The notes under the pieces are model-generated. The model did not search any database. It saw only the letters and a list, made by a program, of their open reading frames with translations, and was not told the origin of the DNA. 64,000 nt of DNA, from positions 124,001 to 188,000 of the forward strand of contig NZ_JAVIDR010000002.1 of assembly GCF_031157835.1 (NCBI RefSeq), given 5' to 3'. A program made the position numbers and the translations under genes. This document shows positions 1 through 8,012 of the stretch, one piece after another. The stretch's first letter is position 1. Each line of letters opens with the position of its first letter. Source of the stretch: Acinetobacter rudis (GTDB lineage: Bacteria; Pseudomonadota; Gammaproteobacteria; Pseudomonadales; Moraxellaceae).

Positions 1-426
1 ATAAAAGAAGAAGTTTTGCCTCATACTCGTAATGAAAGACTGTTAGAACTTATTTTAGATGAGCTTAGATTTTTAGAAGAAATTCCATTCCAATTACCTG
101 AAGCACACTCAGAGCTACTCAAAAATATTTGTCAAAATATTAAGACCGATCTTTCTGCTGTTAACCATTTAGAAGAAATTGCAAAACAATACCATTTTAG
201 TTCTAAAACCCTTTCAAGATTATTTCAAAAGGAGCTAAACATGAGTTTTAGCACATGGCTAAAACAAGCAAAGCTCCTACAAGCACTGACTGATTTAGAA
301 ATGAATAAACCCATACTGAATATCGCATTAGACTTAGGCTATGAAAGTTCGAGTGCCTTTTCTTATATGTTTAAAAGACAAATGGGGATGACTCCAACAG
401 AGTACCTAAAGAAAAAGACATATTAA
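1..426 (+). CDS. AraC-family transcriptional regulator, C-terminal part (cut by window edge)
   Basis: The reading frame is open from the first base, so this is the 3' end of a gene that starts outside the window. The TTG at position 16 is not a convincing start. About 140 residues are visible. The last 95 form the two helix-turn-helix units of an AraC/XylS DNA-binding domain: a first unit around HLEEIAKQYHFSSKTLSRLF and a second around ILNIALDLGYESSSAFSYMF, followed by the usual closing MGMTPTEY. The effector-binding domain is mostly missing, so the signal cannot be guessed. The gene lies about 100 bp upstream of leuA in the same direction. No terminator was seen between them, but regulation of leuA by this protein is only a guess. 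Confidence 0.85.
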   Translation: MKEEVLPHTRNERLLELILDELRFLEEIPFQLPEAHSELLKNICQNIKTDLSAVNHLEEIAKQYHFSSKTLSRLFQKELNMSFSTWLKQAKLLQALTDLEMNKPILNIALDLGYESSSAFSYMFKRQMGMTPTEYLKKKTY

Positions 427-522
427 AAAATGTCTTTTACTCTATATAAATTGTCTTTTGATCTAAAGAGCGACTAAAACAGATCATGCATGATGGTGTT
501 ATTGAAATACTGAGAGAACATC

Positions 523-2217
523 ATGTTAAGTCATCCTCAAAATAAGTATCGCCGATTTGAATTTTTAGATTTCTCTGAACGAAGCTGGCCAAGTAAAAAA
601 ATTACCTCTGCACCTATATGGTGCTCTACAGATTTACGTGATGGCAATCAAGCATTGGCCAATCCGATGGATCATCATAGAAAACTTAAATTTTTTAAAT
701 TGTTAGTTGACTGTGGCCTTAAGGAAATTGAAGTTGCTTTTCCTGCCGCATCGGAAACTGACTTTAATTTTGTACGCTATCTCATTGAACAAAACCAAAT
801 CCCAAATGATGTTTGTATCCAAGTTATGACTCAAGCAAGAGCGGACTTAATAGAAAGAACATTTGAAGCTTTGGTTGGAGCTAAACAAGCCATCGTTCAT
901 GTTTATAATGCAACAGCTGAGGTCTTCCGTAAAATCGTTTTTCAAAAAACCAAGCAAGAAGTCATTGACTTAGCAGTTACCTCAACAAAACAAATTAAAG
1001 CCTTATGCGAGCAATATCCTGAGACAAAATGGACTTATGAATATTCTCCAGAAACGTTTTGCTTTACTGAAATTGAATTTGCACTTGAAATATGTGAAGC
1101 AGTAGCTGAAGTTTGGGGGCCTAGTCCAGAAAATCCAATGATTATTAATTTACCAACGACTGTTGAAGTCAGTACACCTAACATTTTTGCAGATCAAATT
1201 GAATATTTTTGTAAACACTTCTCAAAACGTGAGCAGGTCTGTATTAGCGTACATCCGCATAATGATCGAGGTACTGGTGTAGCAACAGCTGAACTTGCTT
1301 TACTTGCAGGTGCAGATCGTATTGAAGGTTGTTTATTCGGAAATGGTGAACGTACAGGAAACGTTGACCTTGTTAATATTGCTTTGAATATGTACACCCA
1401 AGGCATTGCTCCTGAGCTTGATTTTTCCGATATTATGGCTGTGGCTGAAGTAGTAAAAGAATGCAATGAACTTCCGATTCACCCAAGACACCCTTATGTT
1501 GGTGAGTTAGTTTTTACCGCTTTTTCTGGTAGCCATCAGGATGCTATTAAAAAGGGCTTTCAAGCCAGAAGCACTCAAAAGCACAGTTATTGGGAAGTTC
1601 CCTACTTGCCTATAGATCCAGCAGATTTGGGCTGTAGTTATGAAGCTGTGATTCGTGTAAATAGCCAATCAGGTAAAAGTGGTGCAGCTTGGATATTGCA
1701 GCAAAATCATGGCATAGATCTACCTGCAAACTTACAAAAAGATTTTAGCCAAATTGTACAAAAGGTGACGGACAATAATAAAAAAGAGTTATCACATGCT
1801 GAAATTTGGACATTATTTCGAGCTGAATACGGAGTCAATACACATGATAGTGAATTTAGGCTCGTAAATTATCAATCAAGTAAACAAGATGATATTTATC
1901 AAGTCAAAATTTCAATTCAAGTAAATAATGAACTTGTCCATCTTTCAGGTATTGGTAATGGATTATTATCAGCCTCTGTAAATGCTCTAAATACCAAATG
2001 GCCACATAAAATAACCATCGCTGAATATTCAGAACATGCTTTAGGCAAACAGAGTAGTAGTCGTTCTATTAGTTATATTCGTTGTACCGATAATAATGGA
2101 AACATATATTGGGGTACTGCTATTGATACTGATATTGCAACTGCATCAATTCAAGCATTATTAAATGCATTCTATAAATCGTATAAGTTAAATAATTTGG
2201 AAAATTTATCAACCTAA
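523..2217 (+). CDS. leuA: 2-isopropylmalate synthase (long class)
   Basis: First committed step of leucine biosynthesis: acetyl-CoA plus 2-oxoisovalerate gives 2-isopropylmalate, in the cytoplasm. The 564-residue length fits the long LeuA class. The catalytic TIM barrel begins with DLRDGNQ (about residues 37-43), which supplies a metal ligand and the catalytic arginine. HPHNDRG at about 244-250 supplies the two metal-binding histidines, and GNGERTGN follows. The last 130 residues form the regulatory LeuA dimer domain that binds leucine, so allosteric feedback is expected. The ATG start follows a GAGAG ribosome-binding site. The gene stands alone here: the downstream neighbour converges on it, and leuB/leuCD are not in the window. 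Confidence 0.96.
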   Translation: MLSHPQNKYRRFEFLDFSERSWPSKKITSAPIWCSTDLRDGNQALANPMDHHRKLKFFKLLVDCGLKEIEVAFPAASETDFNFVRYLIEQNQIPNDVCIQVMTQARADLIERTFEALVGAKQAIVHVYNATAEVFRKIVFQKTKQEVIDLAVTSTKQIKALCEQYPETKWTYEYSPETFCFTEIEFALEICEAVAEVWGPSPENPMIINLPTTVEVSTPNIFADQIEYFCKHFSKREQVCISVHPHNDRGTGVATAELALLAGADRIEGCLFGNGERTGNVDLVNIALNMYTQGIAPELDFSDIMAVAEVVKECNELPIHPRHPYVGELVFTAFSGSHQDAIKKGFQARSTQKHSYWEVPYLPIDPADLGCSYEAVIRVNSQSGKSGAAWILQQNHGIDLPANLQKDFSQIVQKVTDNNKKELSHAEIWTLFRAEYGVNTHDSEFRLVNYQSSKQDDIYQVKISIQVNNELVHLSGIGNGLLSASVNALNTKWPHKITIAEYSEHALGKQSSSRSISYIRCTDNNGNIYWGTAIDTDIATASIQALLNAFYKSYKLNNLENLST

Positions 2218-2252
2218 TACATCTTATACAATGTATATAAGCCTTCAATAAA

Positions 2253-2302
2253 ATTGCCCACTTTAGCAGATTCACGGTGTCATGAATTACGAAGTGGGCA
2301 AT
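2253..2302. repeat. Perfect 11-bp inverted repeat with 28-bp loop in the leuA 3' intergenic region
   Basis: ATTGCCCACTT (2253-2263) is followed 28 bp later by its exact reverse complement AAGTGGGCAAT (2292-2302). Smaller inverted repeats lie just beyond it: GAGCC-TCTT-GGCTC near 2320 and AAGTGAA...TTCACTC around 2336-2365. There is no T-run, so it does not look like a normal intrinsic terminator although it lies between two convergent genes. Possible readings are a rho-independent-like 3' end, a structured RNA, or the remnant of a small repeat element. Confidence 0.6.
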
Positions 2303-2422
2303 ACACCCTTTCTCTAATGAGCCTCTTGGCTCAGAAGTGAATCTAGATCAAACTTCACTCAAAGCCAACTGATCTAATGGCGCTTTTAAAAACCTATTTA
2401 AAATGTTCAGTAACACCATATT

Positions 2423-3211
2423 CTACTTGTTTGGATTATCCCAAACTTCTCTTAATGATAATAAGTCATCTGGTGTGACATGAATCACCCCTTTTCCTGG
2501 TATATCAATCTCAGCAATAATAAAAAGTGCCATGGTAATCAAAAAGGGAAGAAGTAAAATGATGGTATTTATACCTTGCTCTTTACGGGCATTATATCCA
2601 ATCAAAAAATTTGACACGATTGCAAAGAAAATAAGTAAAGCCCAAACTATATTCGGTATTTGATAACGCCAACTTACTGTGGTTTTTTCCTGAGAAATAT
2701 ACAAGTCATTATAAGCTGTAAGTACAGAAGCAATGACTGGATTAGGTGCTTGATTAGCTTCAGCTACAGCAATTTCCCACAATTCAGTTTGTTTTTTTAC
2801 AGATGTAATACGCCATTTTTTATTTTCGGCTCGATTATCGGCTCTAAAAAACTCAATCCGTGCATCTAAGTATTGATGTAATAATTTCTCTGCTTGTTCA
2901 CGTTGTGGGGATGCTAATAATTGAGTACGTTGTAAAGCTGCACCTATAACAACCATCTCATTTTCTTCTGTTTTTTGTCGCTCATTATATCCTCCAATCG
3001 AAATTGAAAGGACAAATCCGATTAACAAACCCAATAAAGATAAGATCGCACCAAGTACAATTTTGGCTTGATCATCGTTAAAATGAGGATTGTGCTTATT
3101 GAAAAAATACTTTCCACCACAGGCCGCACTACCCAATAAAATAAATGTACACCAAAATATATATGCAGAACTTATTGGTAGTTCATTCACCAACTCATGC
3201 ACCCATGACAT
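2423..3211 (-). CDS. DUF4239 (bestrophin-like) inner-membrane protein
   Basis: Function unknown. The 262-residue protein has hydrophobic segments at about 17-35 and 48-70 near the N terminus, then a roughly 110-residue charged soluble stretch rich in Glu and Arg, then two closing hydrophobic segments at about 185-205 and 215-238. This two-plus-two topology with a central soluble region matches the DUF4239 family, which NCBI calls bestrophin-like; ion transport has not been shown for it. The ATG at 3211 is preferred over the GTG six bases earlier because AAGGA lies 8 nt before the ATG and only 2 nt before the GTG. It converges on leuA and is transcribed alone. Confidence 0.75.
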   Translation of the reverse strand: MSWVHELVNELPISSAYIFWCTFILLGSAACGGKYFFNKHNPHFNDDQAKIVLGAILSLLGLLIGFVLSISIGGYNERQKTEENEMVVIGAALQRTQLLASPQREQAEKLLHQYLDARIEFFRADNRAENKKWRITSVKKQTELWEIAVAEANQAPNPVIASVLTAYNDLYISQEKTTVSWRYQIPNIVWALLIFFAIVSNFLIGYNARKEQGINTIILLLPFLITMALFIIAEIDIPGKGVIHVTPDDLLSLREVWDNPNK

Positions 3212-3360
3212 ATTCACAATCCTTTTTTAGAAAAAATTAAGCACGCTTAACATATAAGGCTGCAAGACCAAGCAGAATAAATTTAACCAATTAAAATTTA
3301 AATAGATTTTGTTCTTGTTCGCTATGAATAATTATAAAGAAGAATACTTTCAAACACGAC

Positions 3361-3393
3361 ATAAAAAAGCGGCTGATTTATAACCAGCCGCTT
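3361..3393 (-). terminator. Intrinsic terminator of the cstA-ybdD operon
   Basis: AAGCGGCTG and CAGCCGCTT form a perfect 9-bp stem around a 9-nt loop. On the minus strand the stem is followed by TTTTTTAT. It sits about 20 bp after the ybdD stop codon. Confidence 0.85.
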
Positions 3394-3413
3394 AAGATAA
3401 ATCATCTATTTGA

Positions 3414-3716
3414 TCAACATGGACATTTTTTCATATCGCCACCAGCAGATGGATAACGTGCATCCACACAGTGACGATAAAAAGTTTTCGCATCCATTGC
3501 TTCTAAATCAGGATGATGTGTTTTCATATGATTCAGATAAGTTTGATAATCAGGTACTCCAACCATCAAACGAAAACTTTGCTGTAGCCGTTGCCAGAGT
3601 GTCGCTATTCTTGACCAGTTTTTAGGTGAAAGAATTACACTTTTCTGTGACATTACAGTCATTTTTATAATTTTAAAAATGACTGATTTACCCTGCCCTG
3701 GAAATTTTAATTGCAT
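3414..3716 (-). CDS. ybdD: YbdD/YjiX family small protein (DUF466), CstA partner
   Basis: Small protein of about 100 residues in the YbdD/YjiX family, which is almost always encoded next to cstA/btsT pyruvate transporters. The conserved core is in the last 65 residues: LMVGVPDYQTYLNHM, then the HHPD segment, a DARYP motif and a closing CPC. The ATG at 3716 is preceded by GGAGGG at ideal spacing, which fixes the start and gives an N-terminal extension of about 35 residues compared with the short E. coli proteins. It begins 14 bp after the cstA stop, so the two are co-transcribed. In other bacteria the protein is linked to CstA function, but its biochemical role is unclear. Confidence 0.88.
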   Translation of the reverse strand: MQLKFPGQGKSVIFKIIKMTVMSQKSVILSPKNWSRIATLWQRLQQSFRLMVGVPDYQTYLNHMKTHHPDLEAMDAKTFYRHCVDARYPSAGGDMKKCPC

Positions 3717-3730
3717 AATACCCTCCACTG

Positions 3731-5836
3731 TTAAGAATGACTTGTGGTTGAATCAGCAACATTGTCTTCATCACGATAAATCGCTTCGGCCTCATTTACA
3801 GTTGGTGTTTTACTCGCTAATGCACGGCGAACAACTGAGATTGACGCAAAAACCATTACTATTGCAACAATCATAAAGAAAGCACAAAGAACAGCATTTA
3901 TCTGATTAGACAATACAATGCTCTGCATTTCAGCAATACTCTTGGCTGGCTTAATAATTTCACCATTGGCAATTGCATCTGAAAAACGATTTGCCTGTGC
4001 TAAAAAGCCAATTTTCGGATTTTCATGGAAAATCTTTTGCCAACCAGCAGTCATTGATGTAATGAACAGAAAAACTGTTGGGAGAATAGTTACCCATACA
4101 TATTTTTCTTTCTTCATTTTAAACAAGATGACCGTACCCAAGATTAAAGCCATAGCAGCTAGAATTTGGTTACCAATACCGAATAATGGCCATAAGCTAT
4201 TGATCCCGCCAAGTGGGTCAACAACACCTTGATAAACAAAGTATCCCCACGCAGCAACAGCAACTAAAGTTCCTAGCATATTACCAATAAATGAACTTGA
4301 ATTTTTCACTGCTGGAATCACAATCCCAACTGTATCCTGCACCATAAAACGACAAGCACGTGTACCTGCATCAACTGCCGTTAAAATAAATAATGCTTCA
4401 AATAAAATAGCAAAGTGATACCAAAAGGCCATCATGGAACGGTTATTAAAGATTTCACTGATGATATGTGCCATACCAATAGCAAATGTTGGTGCTCCAC
4501 CAGTTCGTGACAAAATAGAGCTTTCCCCGACTTCACTTGCCAATGTAGACAACGCTTCAGGCGTAACCACAAAACCTAAATTACGTACAGCCTCAGCAGC
4601 GGATTGTACGTCTGTACCCAGTACTGCAGCAGGCGCATTAATCGCAAAATATATTCCAGGTTCCAGTACGGTGGCACAAATCATGGCCATAATTGCCACA
4701 AAAGACTCCATTAACATACCGCCATAACCAATCATACGAATGTTCACTTCGTTATCGACCAGTTTAGGTGTTGTACCTGAAGAAACGAGTGCATGAAAAC
4801 CTGAAATTGCACCACATGCTATCGTAATAAATAAAAATGGAAATAAACTACCCGCAAAAACTGGACCAGTACCATTAATAAATGGGGTCACTGCTGGCAT
4901 TTTTAACATTGGCATTGCGAATAATATACCCACAGCCAACCCAGCAATAACGCCAATTTTTAAAAAGGTTGAAAGGTAATCTCGTGGAGCCAATAATAAC
5001 CATACTGGTAAAACCGAAGCGACAAAGCCATAAATAACCAGTGCCCATGTTAATTGAGTTCCACTTAAATCAAAAAATGGCCCCCAATAAGGGTGTTGTG
5101 CAACCTCACCACCATAAATGATGGCTAACATCATTAAAATAAAACCAACAATAGAAACTTCAGCAATTTTCCCTGGACGTATATAGCGCATATATACGCC
5201 CATAAATATAGCAATTGGAATCGTTGCTGCAATACTAAACACACCCCAAGGGCTATGTGTTAATGCCTTAACAACAACAAGTGCAAGTACAGCCAAAATA
5301 ATGACCATGACTCCTAATGCACCTAACATCACAATTACACCAGCAAAAGAGCCTAACTCTTGTTTGGCCATTTCACCTAAGGAACGTCCATCACGACGTG
5401 TTGAGATAAATAACACCAAGAAATCTTGCACAGCACCAGCTAAAACCACACCGATTAACAGCCATAACGTTCCTGGTAAATACCCCATCTGCGCAGCAAG
5501 AATAGGACCGACTAACGGACCTGCACCTGCGATGGCTGCAAAGTGATGTCCAAAAAGTACATGTTTATTTGTTGGAACATAATCTAAACCATCAGCGAGT
5601 CGATGCGCTGGCGTTAAACGTCTTGAGTCTAAACCAAAAACTTTATTTGCGATAAATAAACTATAAAATCGATAAGCAATGCTATAAACGCAGATTGCCG
5701 CCAGTACTAACCATACTGCATTTACATGCTCACCACGACTGACTGCAAGTATGCCAAAAGACACTGCGCCAATAATAGCGATCACAACCCACATCATTTT
5801 GCTAAAAAACGTCATTTTCGTTTGTATATTTTCCAT
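3731..5836 (-). CDS. cstA: Carbon starvation protein A / pyruvate transporter
   Basis: Large inner-membrane protein of 701 residues with many hydrophobic segments. It belongs to the CstA/BtsT family of proton- or peptide-linked pyruvate importers induced on carbon limitation. Family landmarks are FGHHFAAIAGAGPLVGP at about 95-111, the RRDGRSLGEMA loop and HALVSSGTTPKLVDNE in the middle. The ATG follows GAGGTATAA, a good ribosome-binding site. It is the first gene of a two-gene operon with ybdD. The 190 bp upstream are very AT-rich and include the efp terminator; no clear operator was seen. Confidence 0.95.
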   Translation of the reverse strand: MENIQTKMTFFSKMMWVVIAIIGAVSFGILAVSRGEHVNAVWLVLAAICVYSIAYRFYSLFIANKVFGLDSRRLTPAHRLADGLDYVPTNKHVLFGHHFAAIAGAGPLVGPILAAQMGYLPGTLWLLIGVVLAGAVQDFLVLFISTRRDGRSLGEMAKQELGSFAGVIVMLGALGVMVIILAVLALVVVKALTHSPWGVFSIAATIPIAIFMGVYMRYIRPGKIAEVSIVGFILMMLAIIYGGEVAQHPYWGPFFDLSGTQLTWALVIYGFVASVLPVWLLLAPRDYLSTFLKIGVIAGLAVGILFAMPMLKMPAVTPFINGTGPVFAGSLFPFLFITIACGAISGFHALVSSGTTPKLVDNEVNIRMIGYGGMLMESFVAIMAMICATVLEPGIYFAINAPAAVLGTDVQSAAEAVRNLGFVVTPEALSTLASEVGESSILSRTGGAPTFAIGMAHIISEIFNNRSMMAFWYHFAILFEALFILTAVDAGTRACRFMVQDTVGIVIPAVKNSSSFIGNMLGTLVAVAAWGYFVYQGVVDPLGGINSLWPLFGIGNQILAAMALILGTVILFKMKKEKYVWVTILPTVFLFITSMTAGWQKIFHENPKIGFLAQANRFSDAIANGEIIKPAKSIAEMQSIVLSNQINAVLCAFFMIVAIVMVFASISVVRRALASKTPTVNEAEAIYRDEDNVADSTTSHS

Positions 5837-5977
5837 TTATACCTCACATCTCTCCTAAGAGCGCTGCTTCATCGGATTTAATTAATTATTTAATTTTTTT
5901 GAAATAGCGTAAATTCTATTTTAGTCCTATTAAAACCCTTTTTTAGCTTAAAATATATTCATTCAATATAACAGACA

Positions 5978-6010
5978 AAAAAAAGAGTGATATTAAATCA
6001 CTCTTTTTTA
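5978..6010 (-). terminator. Intrinsic terminator of efp
   Basis: GAGTGAT and ATCACTC form a stem with a 5-nt loop, extended by flanking A and T runs. On the minus strand the stem ends in a long T-run. It lies about 25 bp after the efp stop codon. Confidence 0.88.
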
Positions 6011-6030
6011 TTACTTAGATAAATCGAGCA

Positions 6031-6600
6031 TTAAGCACGTTCTAAATAATCACCAGTACGTGTATCTACACGAACACTTTCTTCTTGTTGAACAAAAAGA
6101 GGAACACGTACTACTGCACCTGTTTCAAGTTTAGCTGGTTTACCACCACCGCCAGAAGTATCACCACGTACGCCTGGATCAGTTTCAACAACTTTTAGTA
6201 CCACAAAGTTAGGTGCGCTAACTGTTAAAGGTACACCATTAAATAACATAATAGTGCAAAGCTCGTTAGAGTCATCTTTAAGCCATTTTGCTGCATCACC
6301 CATTGCAACTTTATCTGCTGCAATTTGTTCAAAAGATTCAGGATCCATGAAGTTCCAGAGTTCACCATCGTTATACAAGTAGTTCATTTCTACTTCTACG
6401 ATGTCCGCACCCTCTAGTTGCTCACCAGATTTAAATGTTTTTTCAAGTACTTTACCTGAACGAAGGTTACGTAATTTTACACGGTTAAAGGCTTGGCCCT
6501 TACCTGGTTTTACGTATTCATTTTCCATGATTGAATATGGATTGCCATCAAGCATTACCTTTAAGCCTTGCTTAAAGTCATTTGTAGAATAATTGGCCAT
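6031..6600 (-). CDS. efp: Translation elongation factor P
   Basis: EF-P enters ribosomes stalled at consecutive prolines and restores peptide-bond formation. The 189-residue protein has the three beta-barrel domains of the family. Its first domain carries the loop [10 protein letters not shown], in which Lys34 is the residue beta-lysylated by the EpmA/EpmB pathway; epmB is the divergent neighbour. The ATG at 6600 is chosen because it gives the family N terminus (MANYSTNDF) and has GGAG 10 nt upstream; the longer frame begins with a GTG only one base after that GGAG. It is a single-gene unit with its own terminator. Confidence 0.98.
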   Translation of the reverse strand: MANYSTNDFKQGLKVMLDGNPYSIMENEYVKPGKGQAFNRVKLRNLRSGKVLEKTFKSGEQLEGADIVEVEMNYLYNDGELWNFMDPESFEQIAADKVAMGDAAKWLKDDSNELCTIMLFNGVPLTVSAPNFVVLKVVETDPGVRGDTSGGGGKPAKLETGAVVRVPLFVQQEESVRVDTRTGDYLERA

Positions 6601-6992
6601 GAAAGGCACGCTCCAAACTTACTAAATAATTTGATAAATCTTGCGCATTGCATCACTGTCAAACTGCAGTCAAAGCAAGCAGCATGCGTATCAGTACACG
6701 GCTGACACTACAAGATATTGCGTATTCTAAATGAGCATCACATCATGAAGCAACGTTAAAATGACTAAGCCCCAAGTCTATAGCTTAATTTTTCCAGTTA
6801 TTCTGGCTTTTTGTAGTGTAATTCAGCGGTGCTCTTAGCCAAGATCATCAATGACAAAAAAGTTCATCTTATATTCATTGAATAATGCCGTCGAAATTAC
6901 AGCCTATTAAATAGTAGGCTGGGATTGATACAGCAATTATTTCGTGAATTGTCTATAATTCATTGGGTATTGATATCTCTTTTAGCTGTGGC
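6601..6992. promoter_or_regulatory. Divergent efp / epmB promoter region
   Basis: This 390-bp gap separates the two divergent genes. For efp, the minus strand carries a perfect TTGACA (6657-6662) followed at 17 bp by a poor -10 (ATTTAT), so that promoter is tentative. For epmB, TATAAT at 6954-6959 lies 33 bp before the ATG at 6993. Transcription from it would start near 6966, just past the TTG at 6963, which rules that TTG out as the start. A small stem AGCCTA...TAGGCT (6901-6920) precedes this -10. CCAG-TTATT-CTGG followed by CTTTTT (6794-6812) looks like an orphan weak terminator. Confidence 0.45.
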
Positions 6993-8009
6993 ATGACAAC
7001 TTATTTACTTCAACAAAAAAACTGGCAATCTCAACTCAGTGACCTCATTACTGAACCAGCTGAATTACTAGAGCAATTACAATTGCAACCTGATCAATTA
7101 TTATCAGGTGCCCTGCTTGCAAGTCAGCAATTTAAGTTACGTGTACCACGAGCTTTTGTAGAAAAGATGCAGTTATCCACACCACTAGACCCTTTATTGT
7201 TACAAGTTCTGCCTCACCATTTAGAAATGGAAGAACATCCCGATTTTGTAACTGATCCATTGGGAGAAGAAGCTGCAAATCAATTGGCGGGTGTACTCCA
7301 TAAATATCGTTCACGTTTTTTACTTACGTTAACCGGAGCATGTGCAGTTCATTGCAGATACTGTTTTCGGCGTCATTTCCCCTATCAAGAGAATCTACCT
7401 AAAAATGAAGATTGGCTCAATATCCGTAGCTATTTACTAGAACACCCTGAAATTAATGAGGTCATACTCAGTGGTGGAGACCCACTCACGCTATCTGATC
7501 GTAAACTTGCTTTATGGCTTGATCGGTTAGAGTCCTTAGAGCAGATTCATACCTTACGGATACACTCTCGTGTACCAATTGTTATTCCAGCGCGTATTAA
7601 TGATGAGTTTTTAGCACTGTTTACTAGGCGTAAATTTAAAGTTGTTTTAGTCGTACACAGTAATCACGCATCAGAGCTAGATGATTTTACTTGCTCACAA
7701 TTATTACGAGCGGCGCAACAAGGCATTATATTATTCAATCAAGCTGTACTACTCAAAGGTGTAAATGATAATGTAGATAGTTTGACACAACTCAGTCATC
7801 GTTTATTTAGTGCCAATGTCATTCCTTATTATCTACATGTGCTAGATAAAGTAAAAGGCGCACAACATTTTGATTTACCATCCACGATTGTCGATGCATT
7901 ATATCAACAACTACTCGCAAGCTTACCAGGTTATCTTGTTCCCAAACTGGTTCGGGAAATTGCTGGTGAACCCAATAAAACACCATTGTATGGTACAAAA
8001 AGCGATTAA
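6993..8009 (+). CDS. epmB: EF-P (R)-beta-lysylation protein EpmB, lysine 2,3-aminomutase family
   Basis: Radical-SAM, PLP-dependent enzyme that turns L-alpha-lysine into (R)-beta-lysine, which EpmA then attaches to Lys34 of EF-P. The 338 residues match E. coli EpmB in length. The radical-SAM cysteines are C117, C121 and C124 in GACAVHCRYC. SGGDPL follows near 160, and the C-terminal GYLVPKLVREI and GEPNKTPL are typical of the family and help bind PLP. The ATG at 6993 (MTTYLLQQKNW) is chosen over an upstream TTG because a -10 box lies directly before that TTG. It is divergent from its substrate gene efp and 3 bp upstream of the next gene. epmA is not in the window. Confidence 0.95.
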   Translation: MTTYLLQQKNWQSQLSDLITEPAELLEQLQLQPDQLLSGALLASQQFKLRVPRAFVEKMQLSTPLDPLLLQVLPHHLEMEEHPDFVTDPLGEEAANQLAGVLHKYRSRFLLTLTGACAVHCRYCFRRHFPYQENLPKNEDWLNIRSYLLEHPEINEVILSGGDPLTLSDRKLALWLDRLESLEQIHTLRIHSRVPIVIPARINDEFLALFTRRKFKVVLVVHSNHASELDDFTCSQLLRAAQQGIILFNQAVLLKGVNDNVDSLTQLSHRLFSANVIPYYLHVLDKVKGAQHFDLPSTIVDALYQQLLASLPGYLVPKLVREIAGEPNKTPLYGTKSD

Positions 8010-8012
8010 TAT

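Noticed and set aside
1194..1466. 90-residue minus-strand reading frame inside leuA
   Set aside because: Shadow of a well-supported gene; no ribosome-binding site and no recognisable domain.
6963..6992. TTG start for epmB
   Set aside because: TATAAT at 6954-6959 puts the transcript start after it, and the family begins near the ATG at 6993.
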